Shown here one piece after another: positions 8,450 through 16,920 of a stretch of 64,000 nt of DNA. The stretch is taken from the NCBI GenBank assembly GCA_028279885.1, contig JANQMX010000011.1, forward strand, positions 1 to 64,000. Reading direction: 5' to 3'. The position numbers and the translations under genes were made by a program. The notes beneath the pieces are model-generated. The model had not been told where the DNA came from. It saw only the letters and a list, made by a program, of their open reading frames with translations, and did not search any database. This DNA comes from Rhodovibrionaceae bacterium. GTDB lineage: Bacteria > Pseudomonadota > Alphaproteobacteria > Kiloniellales > DSM-21159. How positions within the stretch are numbered: the stretch's first letter is position 1; every line of letters starts with the position of its first letter.

Positions 8450-8941
8450 CGTGCGCTCCACTGTCTGAAGGTGTCGGGCCGTCACCAATCGCTGCCCTTG
8501 CGCACGCAGATTAAAATTTTTTCAATGACAGAAGTATTATAGATTTTAAGAATTTTATTTTTGAGTGAGGTTTCTTTCAGCTCATAATCTACAATTCTTT
8601 ATTGTGTTTTTTCTCGACGAGGTTCCAGCACATGGCTTCTATGAGCATCGGGCAATAATCAGCAGTCTTTCAAACAGGCACTCTACGCAGATTTATCCGA
8701 TCAGCAGGTATCTCAAACAGGTAAGAATTTAGTGTTTTTTCAGATCGAATCATTGAGATAAATTCTGGTTTAGCCGCCATATGATCACAGTTCGAGACAT
8801 GCACGGACGCCCCCTTCCCTTGGCCACGACAGTCTTGGCAGGCTGCTTTCCCCTGCCCCGGTCAACAGCAGTCGGCTCTCATGTCCTTCATTTGGGAACG
8901 GCAACAGCCTTTGCGACTTCGAATACCCGGAGGTGATGATC
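8450..8941. promoter_or_regulatory. AT-rich divergent promoter region (phnD / rpiR)
   Basis: A 492-base gap without a credible gene. The part from 8510 to 8770 is far richer in A and T than its surroundings. It holds a paired direct repeat, ATCAGCAG-N4-TCAAACAGG at 8658-8678 and ATCAGCAG-N5-TCAAACAGG at 8700-8721, offset by 42-43 bp. It also holds two copies of GTGTTTTTTC (8604-8613 and 8732-8741), and an imperfect A/T palindrome near 8511-8527. These are candidate regulator sites and promoters for both genes. Individual -35/-10 boxes could not be fixed with confidence. Confidence 0.6.
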
Positions 8942-9838
8942 ATGAACGCATCGAAAGGCGGCAAAGCGGCGGCTGGTGCCGACGGCGGGCAAGTGGTCAA
9001 TGGTGTCCTGTCCCGCCTGATGGCGATCAAGCCGTCCTTGGGAACAACGGGAAGGCGGATCGCTGACTTTATCGTCGCGAACGCCGATAGCGTCGTCCAT
9101 ATGTCGGTCACCGAGGTTGCCGAGCGAACGCAGGCCAGTGAAGGCAGCGTCGTCGGCCTGTGCCGGCAGATCGGCGCGAAGGGCTTTCAGAACCTCAAGA
9201 TCTCGCTCGCCCAAGACCTGGTTCAGCCGATCCAGTTCATCCATGAGGATCTGCAGCGCAATGACAATGCGCCGAAGGTCGTCGAGAAGATCTTCCACAG
9301 CAACATCCAAGCTCTGCAAGACACCCTGTCGGTTCTGGATGCAAGCGCTATCGCTCGGGCTGTGGAGATTTTGCTCGGCGCCAAGCGGATCGAGATCTAC
9401 GGAATCGGTAGCGCTGCACCGATCGCCGAAGACGCTCACTACCGGATGTTGCGTATCGGGCTCAACTGCAAGGTAGCGGTCGACTCCCATGTTCAAGCGA
9501 TCAGCGCATCCCTGACCGATCCCTCCGTAGCGACCCTGACGGTATCGCATTCCGGCAGCACACAGGAGACGGTTCTGGCGACGCGCTTGGCCAAGGAAGC
9601 GGGCGCACGCACGATCTGCATCACCAACTTCGGCAAGTCGCCAGTGCAGGCCTTCGCCGATGTCGTGCTCTACACTATGGCCAAGGAAACCCAGTTCCGC
9701 ACGGAAGCCATGACCAGCCGCATCGCCCAGCTCGCCATCGTCGACGCGTTGATTGCCAGCCTCGCCCTTGCCAACTACGACACGGCCGTCGGTACCATCC
9801 AGAGCACATTCGACGTACTTTCCGCCAAACGATACTGA
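8942..9838 (+). CDS. RpiR-family transcriptional regulator (HTH + SIS domain)
   Basis: A 298-residue regulator. Residues 15-90 form the RpiR HTH domain (IADFIVANADSVVHMSVTEVAERTQASEGS), with 'VVGLCRQIGAKGFQNLKISLAQDL' as recognition part. Residues 120-260 form a SIS sugar-isomerase fold with 'IEIYGIGSAAPIAEDAHYRML' and 'LTVSHSGSTQETVLATRLAKEAG', the phosphosugar-binding loop. RpiR proteins usually sense phosphorylated sugars or sugar acids. The ATG at 8942 is chosen because CCGGAGG ends 8 bases before it; nearby GTG/ATG codons at 8933 and 8936 are too close. It is divergent from the phnDEC operon and probably controls it. Confidence 0.9.
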   Translation: MNASKGGKAAAGADGGQVVNGVLSRLMAIKPSLGTTGRRIADFIVANADSVVHMSVTEVAERTQASEGSVVGLCRQIGAKGFQNLKISLAQDLVQPIQFIHEDLQRNDNAPKVVEKIFHSNIQALQDTLSVLDASAIARAVEILLGAKRIEIYGIGSAAPIAEDAHYRMLRIGLNCKVAVDSHVQAISASLTDPSVATLTVSHSGSTQETVLATRLAKEAGARTICITNFGKSPVQAFADVVLYTMAKETQFRTEAMTSRIAQLAIVDALIASLALANYDTAVGTIQSTFDVLSAKRY

Positions 9839-10075
9839 CGCGGCGGCAAGCGGCGCGAGCGCACAGTGCTTGGTGAGCGATTCGGTCCACCCAACACCAC
9901 CCGATCGCTTGCTCGTCCTCGTCTGGCCTGACAGTCTTCCGGCAGCCTGTGCTGTATCGCTCCCGTATCCCTCTCAAAGCCATTGCCAAGAGCCGGCGTG
10001 GCAAGGCAGTTTCGTCGATTAAGTGTTTCGGCTCGGTGGGCCATAGGGGCTTGCCGTTACTAGGGTCACTGCCCA

Positions 10076-11965
10076 ATGGTCTCGCGGACGCCCCGTCGTG
10101 AAGCGCGCGACTGGCATGCCTCCATGTCGGTGGCGCTCGGCCTTGGTCTCGGCTTCTTCGTGCTGGCCGCGGTGGTCGGCGTCCTCGCCGTGGGCCTGGT
10201 CGTCGGCTATCAGAATACCGTCGACCTGCTGCGCCAGAAGGCCGAGTTGATCGTGTCCTCCCAGCGCGAGCAAACCCTCCGCTTTCTGGACGCGGCCGAG
10301 GAGCAGGTCGACTTCATCGCCACGCAGATCGCCAATGAGGAGGTCGAGCCCGGACGGTCGAACGACTTCATCAGCCTCTTGATGGGCGCGGTCGCGGCCA
10401 CACCGCAGATCATCCGCATTCAGTACATCGATCGCGAAGGCCGTCTCAGTGGCGTCGAGCGTCAGCTCGATGAGCAGCTCCCCATCTTTCAGTCCGTGGG
10501 GGATGACACGGACTTGCGGCAACTGATCGAGCAGACCGCCAGCCGCGGGGAACCCTTCTGGGGCAATCTGCTGTGGCGTCAGGAGTACGCGCAGGCGGTG
10601 CTCAACTATCAGCGGCCACTGATCCGTGACGGTCAATACGCCGGCATGATCTCCGCTTGGATCTCGACCAACCAGCTCTCCGAGTTCCTCTCCAATCTGG
10701 AGTCCGAGTTCGGCGCCAACGCCTTCCTTCTGCACGGGCGCGATGAGATGTTGGCGCACCCGTTGATGGCCTTCGGCTACGCGGGCCTCAACCGAGCCAC
10801 GCCACTGCCCAAGCAAGCAACCTATGCCGACCCGGTCATCGCCGCCATGTGGACGGAACACGAGAGCCGCTCCTTCGCGAGCTGGTTTCTCACCGGCCCT
10901 GGTGTGCGGCTCGTGGCTTTCGGCGATCTGGAGTATGTGATCCTCTACGATGAGATCTCAGGCTACTCGGAGCAGCCTTGGCTCGTCGCCACCTACTTCG
11001 AAGCGCACAACATGGCTTCTGAAGCCCTGCGGCTGAGATGGGCGATCATCATCTGCTTTCTGATGGCCGTGCTGTCCGCATCGGTCGCCGCCTATATCGG
11101 GCACCGGGTCTCCCAGCCGGCGCGGCGCCTGGCCGAGGGCGCAGTCAAGGTGCACGATCTCGACCTGGCCAACGTAGAGCGCATACCGCGGAGCTTCTTC
11201 AGCGAGCTGGACAATGCCGCCCAGTCTTTCAACTTCATGCTGGACGGGCTGCGCTGGTTCGAGCGCTATGTTCCCAAGGGCCTGGTGCGACGCCTGATGA
11301 AGACCAATCCCGAGGGGGACATCCAATCGTCCTTCCGTGAGGTCGCGATCATGTTTGCCGACATCGTCGGCTACACCACCCTTTCCGAGAACCTCTCGGC
11401 GACGTCTGCCGCAAAGTTCTTGAATGACCACTTCGCCATGGTGGCGCACTGCGTCGACGAGGAAGACGGAACCGTCGACAAGTTCATCGGCGACAGCGTG
11501 ATGGCCATCTGGGGCGCACCGGAGTTCCAGGATGATCTCGCCGACCGCGCCTGCCGCTGCGCCCTGGCCATCCGCCATGCCCTTCAGGAAGAGAACGCGC
11601 GGCGGCGTGCCGAAGACAGCCAAGCACCCGAGGTGCGCTTGCGTATCGGCGTGCACATCGGCCGGGTCGTGGTCGGAAACATCGGTAGCGTCGGGCGCGT
11701 GAACTACACCGTGGTCGGAGACGCCGTGAATGTCGCGCAGCGCCTGGAAGAGGCCGGCAAAACTCTGGACGAAAGCGACGACGAAACCACCATTCTGCTT
11801 TCTGCCGCCGTCAAGAAGAGCCTGACCGGACCGTTCGATCTCGTCCTACTCGGTCCGCAAAGCCTGCGCGGCCGCGCGGAGCAGGTCGAGGTTTATTGGC
11901 TGCGCGGCGAGGAACCGGCGACGCAGCCTGTCGACATCGGCCCGGCGGCGCGAGCGCGCCCTTGA
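10076..11965 (+). CDS. Membrane-bound class III adenylate cyclase with extracytoplasmic sensor
   Basis: A 629-residue receptor-type cyclase that would make cAMP from ATP. A membrane segment at about 20-45 is followed by a roughly 270-residue periplasmic sensor domain (probably Cache-like). A second membrane segment near 325-345 and a HAMP linker (HRVSQPARRLAEGAVKVHDLDL) lead to the catalytic domain from about 420. The metal-binding 'MFADIVGYT' and 'VDKFIGDSVMAIWGAP' are present. The Lys in the latter and the Asp in 'VVGDAVNVAQRLE' are the adenine-selecting residues, and Asn and Arg of 'NVAQRLE' are the transition-state pair. All key residues are there, so it should be active as an adenylate rather than guanylate cyclase. 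It precedes the RTX gene by 218 bp; a functional link is only inferred. Confidence 0.9.
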   Translation: MVSRTPRREARDWHASMSVALGLGLGFFVLAAVVGVLAVGLVVGYQNTVDLLRQKAELIVSSQREQTLRFLDAAEEQVDFIATQIANEEVEPGRSNDFISLLMGAVAATPQIIRIQYIDREGRLSGVERQLDEQLPIFQSVGDDTDLRQLIEQTASRGEPFWGNLLWRQEYAQAVLNYQRPLIRDGQYAGMISAWISTNQLSEFLSNLESEFGANAFLLHGRDEMLAHPLMAFGYAGLNRATPLPKQATYADPVIAAMWTEHESRSFASWFLTGPGVRLVAFGDLEYVILYDEISGYSEQPWLVATYFEAHNMASEALRLRWAIIICFLMAVLSASVAAYIGHRVSQPARRLAEGAVKVHDLDLANVERIPRSFFSELDNAAQSFNFMLDGLRWFERYVPKGLVRRLMKTNPEGDIQSSFREVAIMFADIVGYTTLSENLSATSAAKFLNDHFAMVAHCVDEEDGTVDKFIGDSVMAIWGAPEFQDDLADRACRCALAIRHALQEENARRRAEDSQAPEVRLRIGVHIGRVVVGNIGSVGRVNYTVVGDAVNVAQRLEEAGKTLDESDDETTILLSAAVKKSLTGPFDLVLLGPQSLRGRAEQVEVYWLRGEEPATQPVDIGPAARARP

Positions 11966-12124
11966 CCTGCGGATAGCTGGCGAGACGGCTGAGCAGTGTC
12001 TAGAGCCCGCTGGTTTGGCATCGATGGGCCGGCTTCGATCCTGGCCAGTCGCCCGGACATTCAGATTCGAACCGACGTCATTCAAATCCGCACCATTCTA
12101 TTAAATTAGAACGTCTCCAAATCG

Positions 12125-12167
12125 AAGGTCCGCCCTCGCAAAGGGCGAGGCACTGCAACCGGACCTT
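12125..12167 (+). promoter_or_regulatory. Two-stem leader hairpin before the RTX gene
   Basis: AAGGTCCG (12125-12132) pairs with CGGACCTT (12160-12167), enclosing CCTCGC (12134-12139) paired with GCGAGG (12145-12150). The structure ends a few bases before the AGGAG ribosome-binding site of the GTG start at 12184. It could be a 5'-UTR stabiliser, a translational control element or, less likely, a leftover terminator of the cyclase gene, since no U-run follows. Confidence 0.55.
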
Positions 12168-12183
12168 TGGACAGGAGACAACT

Positions 12184-15102
12184 GTGAGCGGATTTTTCTT
12201 CCGAAAATTCTTCGCGAGTCGGCAGTCGGCCACGGAGATCCCAGATGGAAACGATCAACCTCTAACCAGCGCCTTCGACGGGCAGCGCTTTGTTGTCGGC
12301 CGGGGTGACTCCTCGGCGGTGGATGGAGCACCCGTCCTTACTATCCAGAATGACGACGTGCGCCTGAGAAACGACGGCCAACTATCGACGTCGGGCGATA
12401 CGGCCACCGTCGAGATCAACGGCGACGATGCCAGAATCGACAACCGCCGCGGCGGTTCCATCAAAGCCGAGGACACGGGCATCCTGGTGAACGGTGACGA
12501 TGCACGGATCGACAATGCCGGCATCATTCAGGGCGGCGTGAACGGCGTGCGCGTGGCTTCAGACGGCTCAGGCTCTGCGAGCATTCTGAACCGCGGCATC
12601 ATCAAGTCGGATAGCCGGGCCGTGGATATCGATGGAGAGGGGACGACCCTTTTCAACAGCGGCCTGATCCTGGGCACCGGTGACCAACGCAACGGCACGG
12701 TCTATGCTGACGACACGGCCGAAGACTACAGCATCTTCAATTCGCGCCGCGGCATCATCGATGCCGGCACCGGCAATGAGGGCGCCGGCATCTCGCTTTC
12801 GCTCGACGAAGACGGAGCCGGCCACGTTTTTATCGACAACGATGGCCGGGTTGCCGGACGCGGCGATGCCAGCGCCGGCTCAGCCACGGCGGGCGATGGC
12901 ATCCGTCTGGAAAGCATCCGCGATGGCGGCGCCCTGGTTGGCAATGAGGCCCTGTTCGAGGGCGTTATCAAGAACAGCGGCCAGGTGACCTCCGAAGGCG
13001 CCAACGGCACCGTGGGCGCTTTCCGTTCCGTCAACGGCGTCGACTTTCAAGGCACATTGGTCAACCAGCGTGGCGGCCTCTTCGACGGCGTACAGAACGG
13101 CGTGTACTTCGGCACCGGCGATCACAGCGGCGGCCTCTTCTTCAACCGCGGCGTGGTGACCTCCGACAGCCGCGCGGTGAACATCGACGGTGAAGACCTC
13201 TCTGTCGTGAACAGCGGCCTGATCTTGGGTACCGGCGATCAACGCAACGGCACGGTCTATGCTGACGATACGGCTGAAGACTACAGCATCGTCAACACCC
13301 GCCGCGGCACCATCGACGCGGGCGCCGGCAATGAGGGTGCTGGCATCTCGCTCTCGCTCGATGCCGACGGAGCGAATGATGTGCTTGTCGACAACGCCGG
13401 TCGGGTTGCCGGACGCGGCGACGCCAGTACCGGTTCTGCCACGGCAGGCGACGGTATCCGCCTGGAAGGCATCCGCGAAGGCGGTGCTCTGGTCGGCAAC
13501 GGAGCACTCTTCGAAGGTACGATCAGAAACAGCGGCCACGTCACCTCTGAGGGTGCCAACGGCACCGTCGGCGCCTTCCGCTCGGTCAATGGTGTGGACT
13601 TCCAGGGCACGCTGATCAACGAGCGCGGCGGCGTCTTCGCCGGCGGTCAAAACGGTGTCTACTTCGGCACCGGCGACCACAGCGGCGGCAGCTTCCTCAA
13701 CCACGGCCTGGTCACCTCCGACAGCCGGGCGGTGAACATCGATGGCGAGGGCCTCTCCGTGGTCAACAGCGGCCACATCCTCGGCACCGGCGATCAGCGC
13801 AACGGCACCGTCTACGCGGACTCCACGGCGGAAGACTACAGCCTCTACAACACGCGGCATGGTCTGATCGATGCCGGCCGCCATAACGACGGCTCAGGCA
13901 TCGCGCTTCAAACCGGGGATGTAGCCGGCGACATCGTGTCCGCTTCAGTGGTGAACGACGGCGTCGTTCGTGGGCGCGGCGACGCGGAAAGCGCCAATCA
14001 GATCGGTCACGGCCTGCGTGTCTTCTCCGGGGCCGGCCTGGAAGGTCAAACCACCTTCCAAGGTGACATCGTCAACAACGGCGTAATCGCTGGCTCGACG
14101 GCATCTGCCCTGGCCGCCGGTATCATCATCGAAGACGGCGTCACGCTTGACGGCACGATCGTCAACAACGGTCGGGTCGTGGCCGAAGAGGTCGCTATCG
14201 ACACGCGCGCAGCCGGGCCGGTCGCGGTCGAGAACAATGGCCGCCTGGATGGCGATGTCCTCTTAGGCGCGTTCGACGACAGCTTTGCCGTTGGGGAAGG
14301 CAGCCGCGTCGATGGCTCGGTAGACGGGGGTCAAGGAAACGACACCCTCGATCTATCGGGCCTCGACAGCGGTGTCATTGTCGACCTCGACCTCAACTCC
14401 GCAGGCGGCGCCGGCGCGCCGAGTCAGGAAGGCGCCCTTCTCACGGCGAAGCCGTCCGACGGCGGGAAGATTGTTCAGCGTTTCGACGACTTCGAGAACG
14501 TGGTCGGCACGGACTTTGACGACGTGCTGCTCGGCAACAACGAGGTCAATGTGCTCCGCGGCGGTGATGGTGACGACGCCATTCACTCCTTCGGCGGTGC
14601 TGACATCATCGACGGCGGCGAAGGACAGGACACGGCGCTCTTCACGGCGTCGCCAGGCGTGATCGTCGATCTGGATGACGACGGCAATGCCGTGCTCGGG
14701 TCCGGGGAAGAGCTGATCTCGATCGAGAACCTGACGGGCTCGGCGAGCGGAGGCGATCACCTGACCGGAAACGCGGGCGTGAACGTCCTCTCCGGCCAAG
14801 GCGGCAACGACGTCCTCGCCGGCGAGGGTGGCTCGGATACCTTCGTCTTCGAGCAAGGCACCGGTCAGGACGTCGTCACCGACTTCGAAACCAGCGACGA
14901 TCTGCTCGATCTCACCGACTTCGGGTTCGGGTCGGTCGAGGAGGTGCAGGCGGCTGCCGTCGAGAACATCGTCGACGGTGACGTCGCCACCACCATCGAT
15001 CTCGATGGGGGCGCCGGCGGTGATCAGGTCACACTGCTTGGGGTGGCCGTCACCGACCTCAACAGCGGCAACGTGCTGATCAACGACGAAGCCTACGTCT
15101 AG
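12184..15102 (+). CDS. RTX-type Ca-binding type I secreted repeat protein
   Basis: A 972-residue exported protein starting at GTG (AGGAG just upstream), without Sec signal. Residues 60-690 are low-complexity beta-solenoid-like repeats rich in 'NxG' and 'GRGD' turns. This part contains a 185-residue unit present twice nearly identically and a third degenerate time. From about 770 to 895 there are RTX nonapeptide blocks such as 'LRGGDGDDAIHSFGGADII' and 'GQGGNDVLAGEGGSD', which bind Ca2+ outside the cell. The C-terminus, 'SDTFVFEQGTGQDVVTDFE' onward, is the usual type I secretion target domain. The ABC exporter and HlyD genes follow directly. Adhesin, surface-layer or biofilm-matrix roles are possible; no enzyme domain was seen. 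Confidence 0.9.
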   Translation: MSGFFFRKFFASRQSATEIPDGNDQPLTSAFDGQRFVVGRGDSSAVDGAPVLTIQNDDVRLRNDGQLSTSGDTATVEINGDDARIDNRRGGSIKAEDTGILVNGDDARIDNAGIIQGGVNGVRVASDGSGSASILNRGIIKSDSRAVDIDGEGTTLFNSGLILGTGDQRNGTVYADDTAEDYSIFNSRRGIIDAGTGNEGAGISLSLDEDGAGHVFIDNDGRVAGRGDASAGSATAGDGIRLESIRDGGALVGNEALFEGVIKNSGQVTSEGANGTVGAFRSVNGVDFQGTLVNQRGGLFDGVQNGVYFGTGDHSGGLFFNRGVVTSDSRAVNIDGEDLSVVNSGLILGTGDQRNGTVYADDTAEDYSIVNTRRGTIDAGAGNEGAGISLSLDADGANDVLVDNAGRVAGRGDASTGSATAGDGIRLEGIREGGALVGNGALFEGTIRNSGHVTSEGANGTVGAFRSVNGVDFQGTLINERGGVFAGGQNGVYFGTGDHSGGSFLNHGLVTSDSRAVNIDGEGLSVVNSGHILGTGDQRNGTVYADSTAEDYSLYNTRHGLIDAGRHNDGSGIALQTGDVAGDIVSASVVNDGVVRGRGDAESANQIGHGLRVFSGAGLEGQTTFQGDIVNNGVIAGSTASALAAGIIIEDGVTLDGTIVNNGRVVAEEVAIDTRAAGPVAVENNGRLDGDVLLGAFDDSFAVGEGSRVDGSVDGGQGNDTLDLSGLDSGVIVDLDLNSAGGAGAPSQEGALLTAKPSDGGKIVQRFDDFENVVGTDFDDVLLGNNEVNVLRGGDGDDAIHSFGGADIIDGGEGQDTALFTASPGVIVDLDDDGNAVLGSGEELISIENLTGSASGGDHLTGNAGVNVLSGQGGNDVLAGEGGSDTFVFEQGTGQDVVTDFETSDDLLDLTDFGFGSVEEVQAAAVENIVDGDVATTIDLDGGAGGDQVTLLGVAVTDLNSGNVLINDEAYV
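12607..13161 (+). repeat. 555-bp internal repeat, copy 1
   Basis: This in-frame repeat of the RTX gene encodes 185 residues, from 'SDSRAVDIDGEG' to just before the next 'SDSRAV'. It is nearly identical to copy 2, with only scattered codon changes. The period of exactly 555 bp (12607 to 13162 to 13717) indicates recent duplication of a whole structural unit. Confidence 0.85.
13162..13716 (+). repeat. 555-bp internal repeat, copy 2
   Basis: This second copy starts at 'SDSRAVNIDGED'. It has the same length as copy 1, no insertion or deletion, and keeps the long shared blocks 'GTGDQRNGTVYADDTAEDYS' and 'TSEGANGTVGAFRSVNGVDF'. Confidence 0.85.
13717..14190 (+). repeat. Internal repeat, copy 3 (degenerate after about 145 bp)
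   Basis: The first roughly 48 codons match copies 1 and 2 closely (SDSRAVNIDGEG, GTGDQRNGTVYAD, TAEDYS). After that only the spacing of motifs such as 'GRGDA' and 'NNG' is kept. The right limit is approximate. Confidence 0.7.
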
Positions 15103-15119
15103 CCGGCCGCTCGGCGGCG

Positions 15120-15153
15120 GGCGGGGTTCGGCACTCGATGGCCGGACCCCGCC
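15120..15153 (+). promoter_or_regulatory. GC-rich hairpin between RTX gene and its exporter genes
   Basis: GGCGGGGT (15120-15127) pairs with ACCCCGCC (15146-15153), extended by an inner CGG/CCG pairing after single mismatched bases. It is 18 bp after the RTX stop codon. No U-run follows, so read-through into the secretion genes is likely, with the RTX transcript favoured. Confidence 0.6.
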
Positions 15154-15198
15154 TGTGCGGCTCGGCACGCAAGGCGATCCAGAACGGGACGCAAAAGC

Positions 15199-16920
15199 AT
15201 GCAGGTCTCCCCAATCAAGCAAACCTTCAGACGCTGCCGCGGCATCCTTCTTATGACCGGGTTCTTCAGCTTCTTCATCAATCTTCTGATGCTTACGGTT
15301 CCTCTCTATATGCTGCTGGTCTACGACCGGGTTCTGACCAGCGGCAATCTCTCGACACTCGTGGCGCTGACCGTCTTGGCGGGCGCTTTGCTGGCCATCA
15401 TGGGCAGCCTCGAGCTGGTCCGGTCGCGCATCTTGGTTCGGGTCGGCGTGCGCATGGAGCGTCTACTGAGCGAGCAGGTCTTCGATGCCTTCATGCGCCG
15501 CGCCGTTCTTCCGCGCCACGACAATGCCACGCGGCCGCTGCAGGACCTGAGCACCTTGCGGGATTTCCTGTCCGGTCCGGGCCCCTTGGCGCTCTTCGAT
15601 GCGCCTTGGGCACCGGTTTATCTCGGCGTGTTGTTCCTGTTCCATCCGCTGCTCGGCTATGTCGCCACGGCAGGCGCCGTACTGCTCTTCTCTGTGGCTT
15701 TGCTGAACGAGCTGACGACGCGGCGACCACTCGCGGAAGCAGGAAGTTTGATTGCGGAAAGCCAGGCTCTTGCGACGGCCGGGCACCGCAACGCGGAAGT
15801 GCTGGGCTCCATGAACATGCTGTCTGGCCTGCGCGCACATTGGCAGTGGTATCAGCAGCATGCGCTGGGTCGCCAACGTGCAGCGAGCGACAGGGCCAGT
15901 ACCTTCCTGGCCCTGTCCAAGACACTGCGCTTGGCTCTTCAGGCGGCGATCCTGGCGGTGGGGGCCGGTTTGGCGGTCAACCTGGAGATCACGGCTGGAA
16001 CCATGATCGCGGCCTCGATCATCATGTCCCGCGGTCTGGCGCCGGTGGAACAGTCGATTGGCAGCTGGAAGAACTTCGTCGCAGCGCGCAGTGCTTTCCA
16101 CCGGCTGGATCGTCTTTTCCAAGAGGTGCCGGCACCCATGCCGCGAACGGAGCTGCCTCGGTGCCATGGCCACCTGCGAGTGGAGCGGCTCACCGCAGGA
16201 CCTCCCGGAACTCGGAGACCAGCGCTCTCGAACATCGATTTCGAGCTGCTTCCCGGACAGGCTTTGGGAGTTCTCGGGCCGAGCGCATCCGGCAAGTCGA
16301 CTCTGGTGCGTTTGTTGGTCGGCATCTGGCAGCCGCAACGCGGCAACGTGCGGATTGACGGTGCTCGGCTGGCGCAATGGCATCCGGACCGGCTTGGCTA
16401 TGAGATCGGCTACCTGCCGCAGGATATCGAGCTGTTCAGCGGCACCGTGAGGCAGAACATCTGCCGCTTCGCCGACGACGCGAATGACGCAGGCGTTGTT
16501 GCCGCCGCTCTGCAGGCCGGTGTTCACGATGTCATCCTGCAGCTGCCCGACGGCTATGAAACGCAGATCGGCGACGCCGGCGAGCGGCTGTCCGGCGGCC
16601 AACGCCAGCGCATCGCTTTGGCCCGCGCCCTCTATGGCGATCCGGCCATCGTTATCCTGGACGAGCCCAACTCGAACCTGGACGCCGAGGGCGAGGTGGC
16701 TTTGGGACAGGCCATTCGCGATCTCAAGGCGCAGGGCCGAACCGTCGTGGTTGTTGCCCATCGCCCGAGCGCCATCGCCGCGACCGACAAGATCTTAGTG
16801 CTCGACAAAGGGACCCAGCGGGCCTTCGGAGACCGAGACGAGATCATCGCCGCACCCGCAGTCAGTCTGAAACCGGCGGCCCAGCCCGTCGCCAGCCTCC
16901 AGCAAAGGCAAGCATCATGA
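15199..16920 (+). CDS. Type I secretion ABC transporter (permease/ATPase)
   Basis: This is the inner-membrane energiser of a type I secretion system of the PrtD/HlyB kind. The 573-residue protein has six hydrophobic segments in its first 300 residues. The ATPase part has Walker A 'GPSASGKST' near residue 360, the signature 'LSGGQRQRIALARALYG' near 463 and Walker B 'VILDEPNSNLD' near 485. It lacks an N-terminal C39-like domain, as is normal for PrtD-type exporters. The 'LYMLLVYDRVLTSGNLSTL' loop after the first segments is family-typical. It overlaps the HlyD gene by 4 bp (ATGA) and follows the RTX gene, its likely substrate. Confidence 0.94.
   Translation: MQVSPIKQTFRRCRGILLMTGFFSFFINLLMLTVPLYMLLVYDRVLTSGNLSTLVALTVLAGALLAIMGSLELVRSRILVRVGVRMERLLSEQVFDAFMRRAVLPRHDNATRPLQDLSTLRDFLSGPGPLALFDAPWAPVYLGVLFLFHPLLGYVATAGAVLLFSVALLNELTTRRPLAEAGSLIAESQALATAGHRNAEVLGSMNMLSGLRAHWQWYQQHALGRQRAASDRASTFLALSKTLRLALQAAILAVGAGLAVNLEITAGTMIAASIIMSRGLAPVEQSIGSWKNFVAARSAFHRLDRLFQEVPAPMPRTELPRCHGHLRVERLTAGPPGTRRPALSNIDFELLPGQALGVLGPSASGKSTLVRLLVGIWQPQRGNVRIDGARLAQWHPDRLGYEIGYLPQDIELFSGTVRQNICRFADDANDAGVVAAALQAGVHDVILQLPDGYETQIGDAGERLSGGQRQRIALARALYGDPAIVILDEPNSNLDAEGEVALGQAIRDLKAQGRTVVVVAHRPSAIAATDKILVLDKGTQRAFGDRDEIIAAPAVSLKPAAQPVASLQQRQAS

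Noticed and set aside
12880-13884. Minus-strand open frame opposite the RTX repeats
   Set aside because: It mirrors the 555-bp repeats and is an artefact of high GC and periodic codons; the plus strand carries the RTX and secretion motifs.
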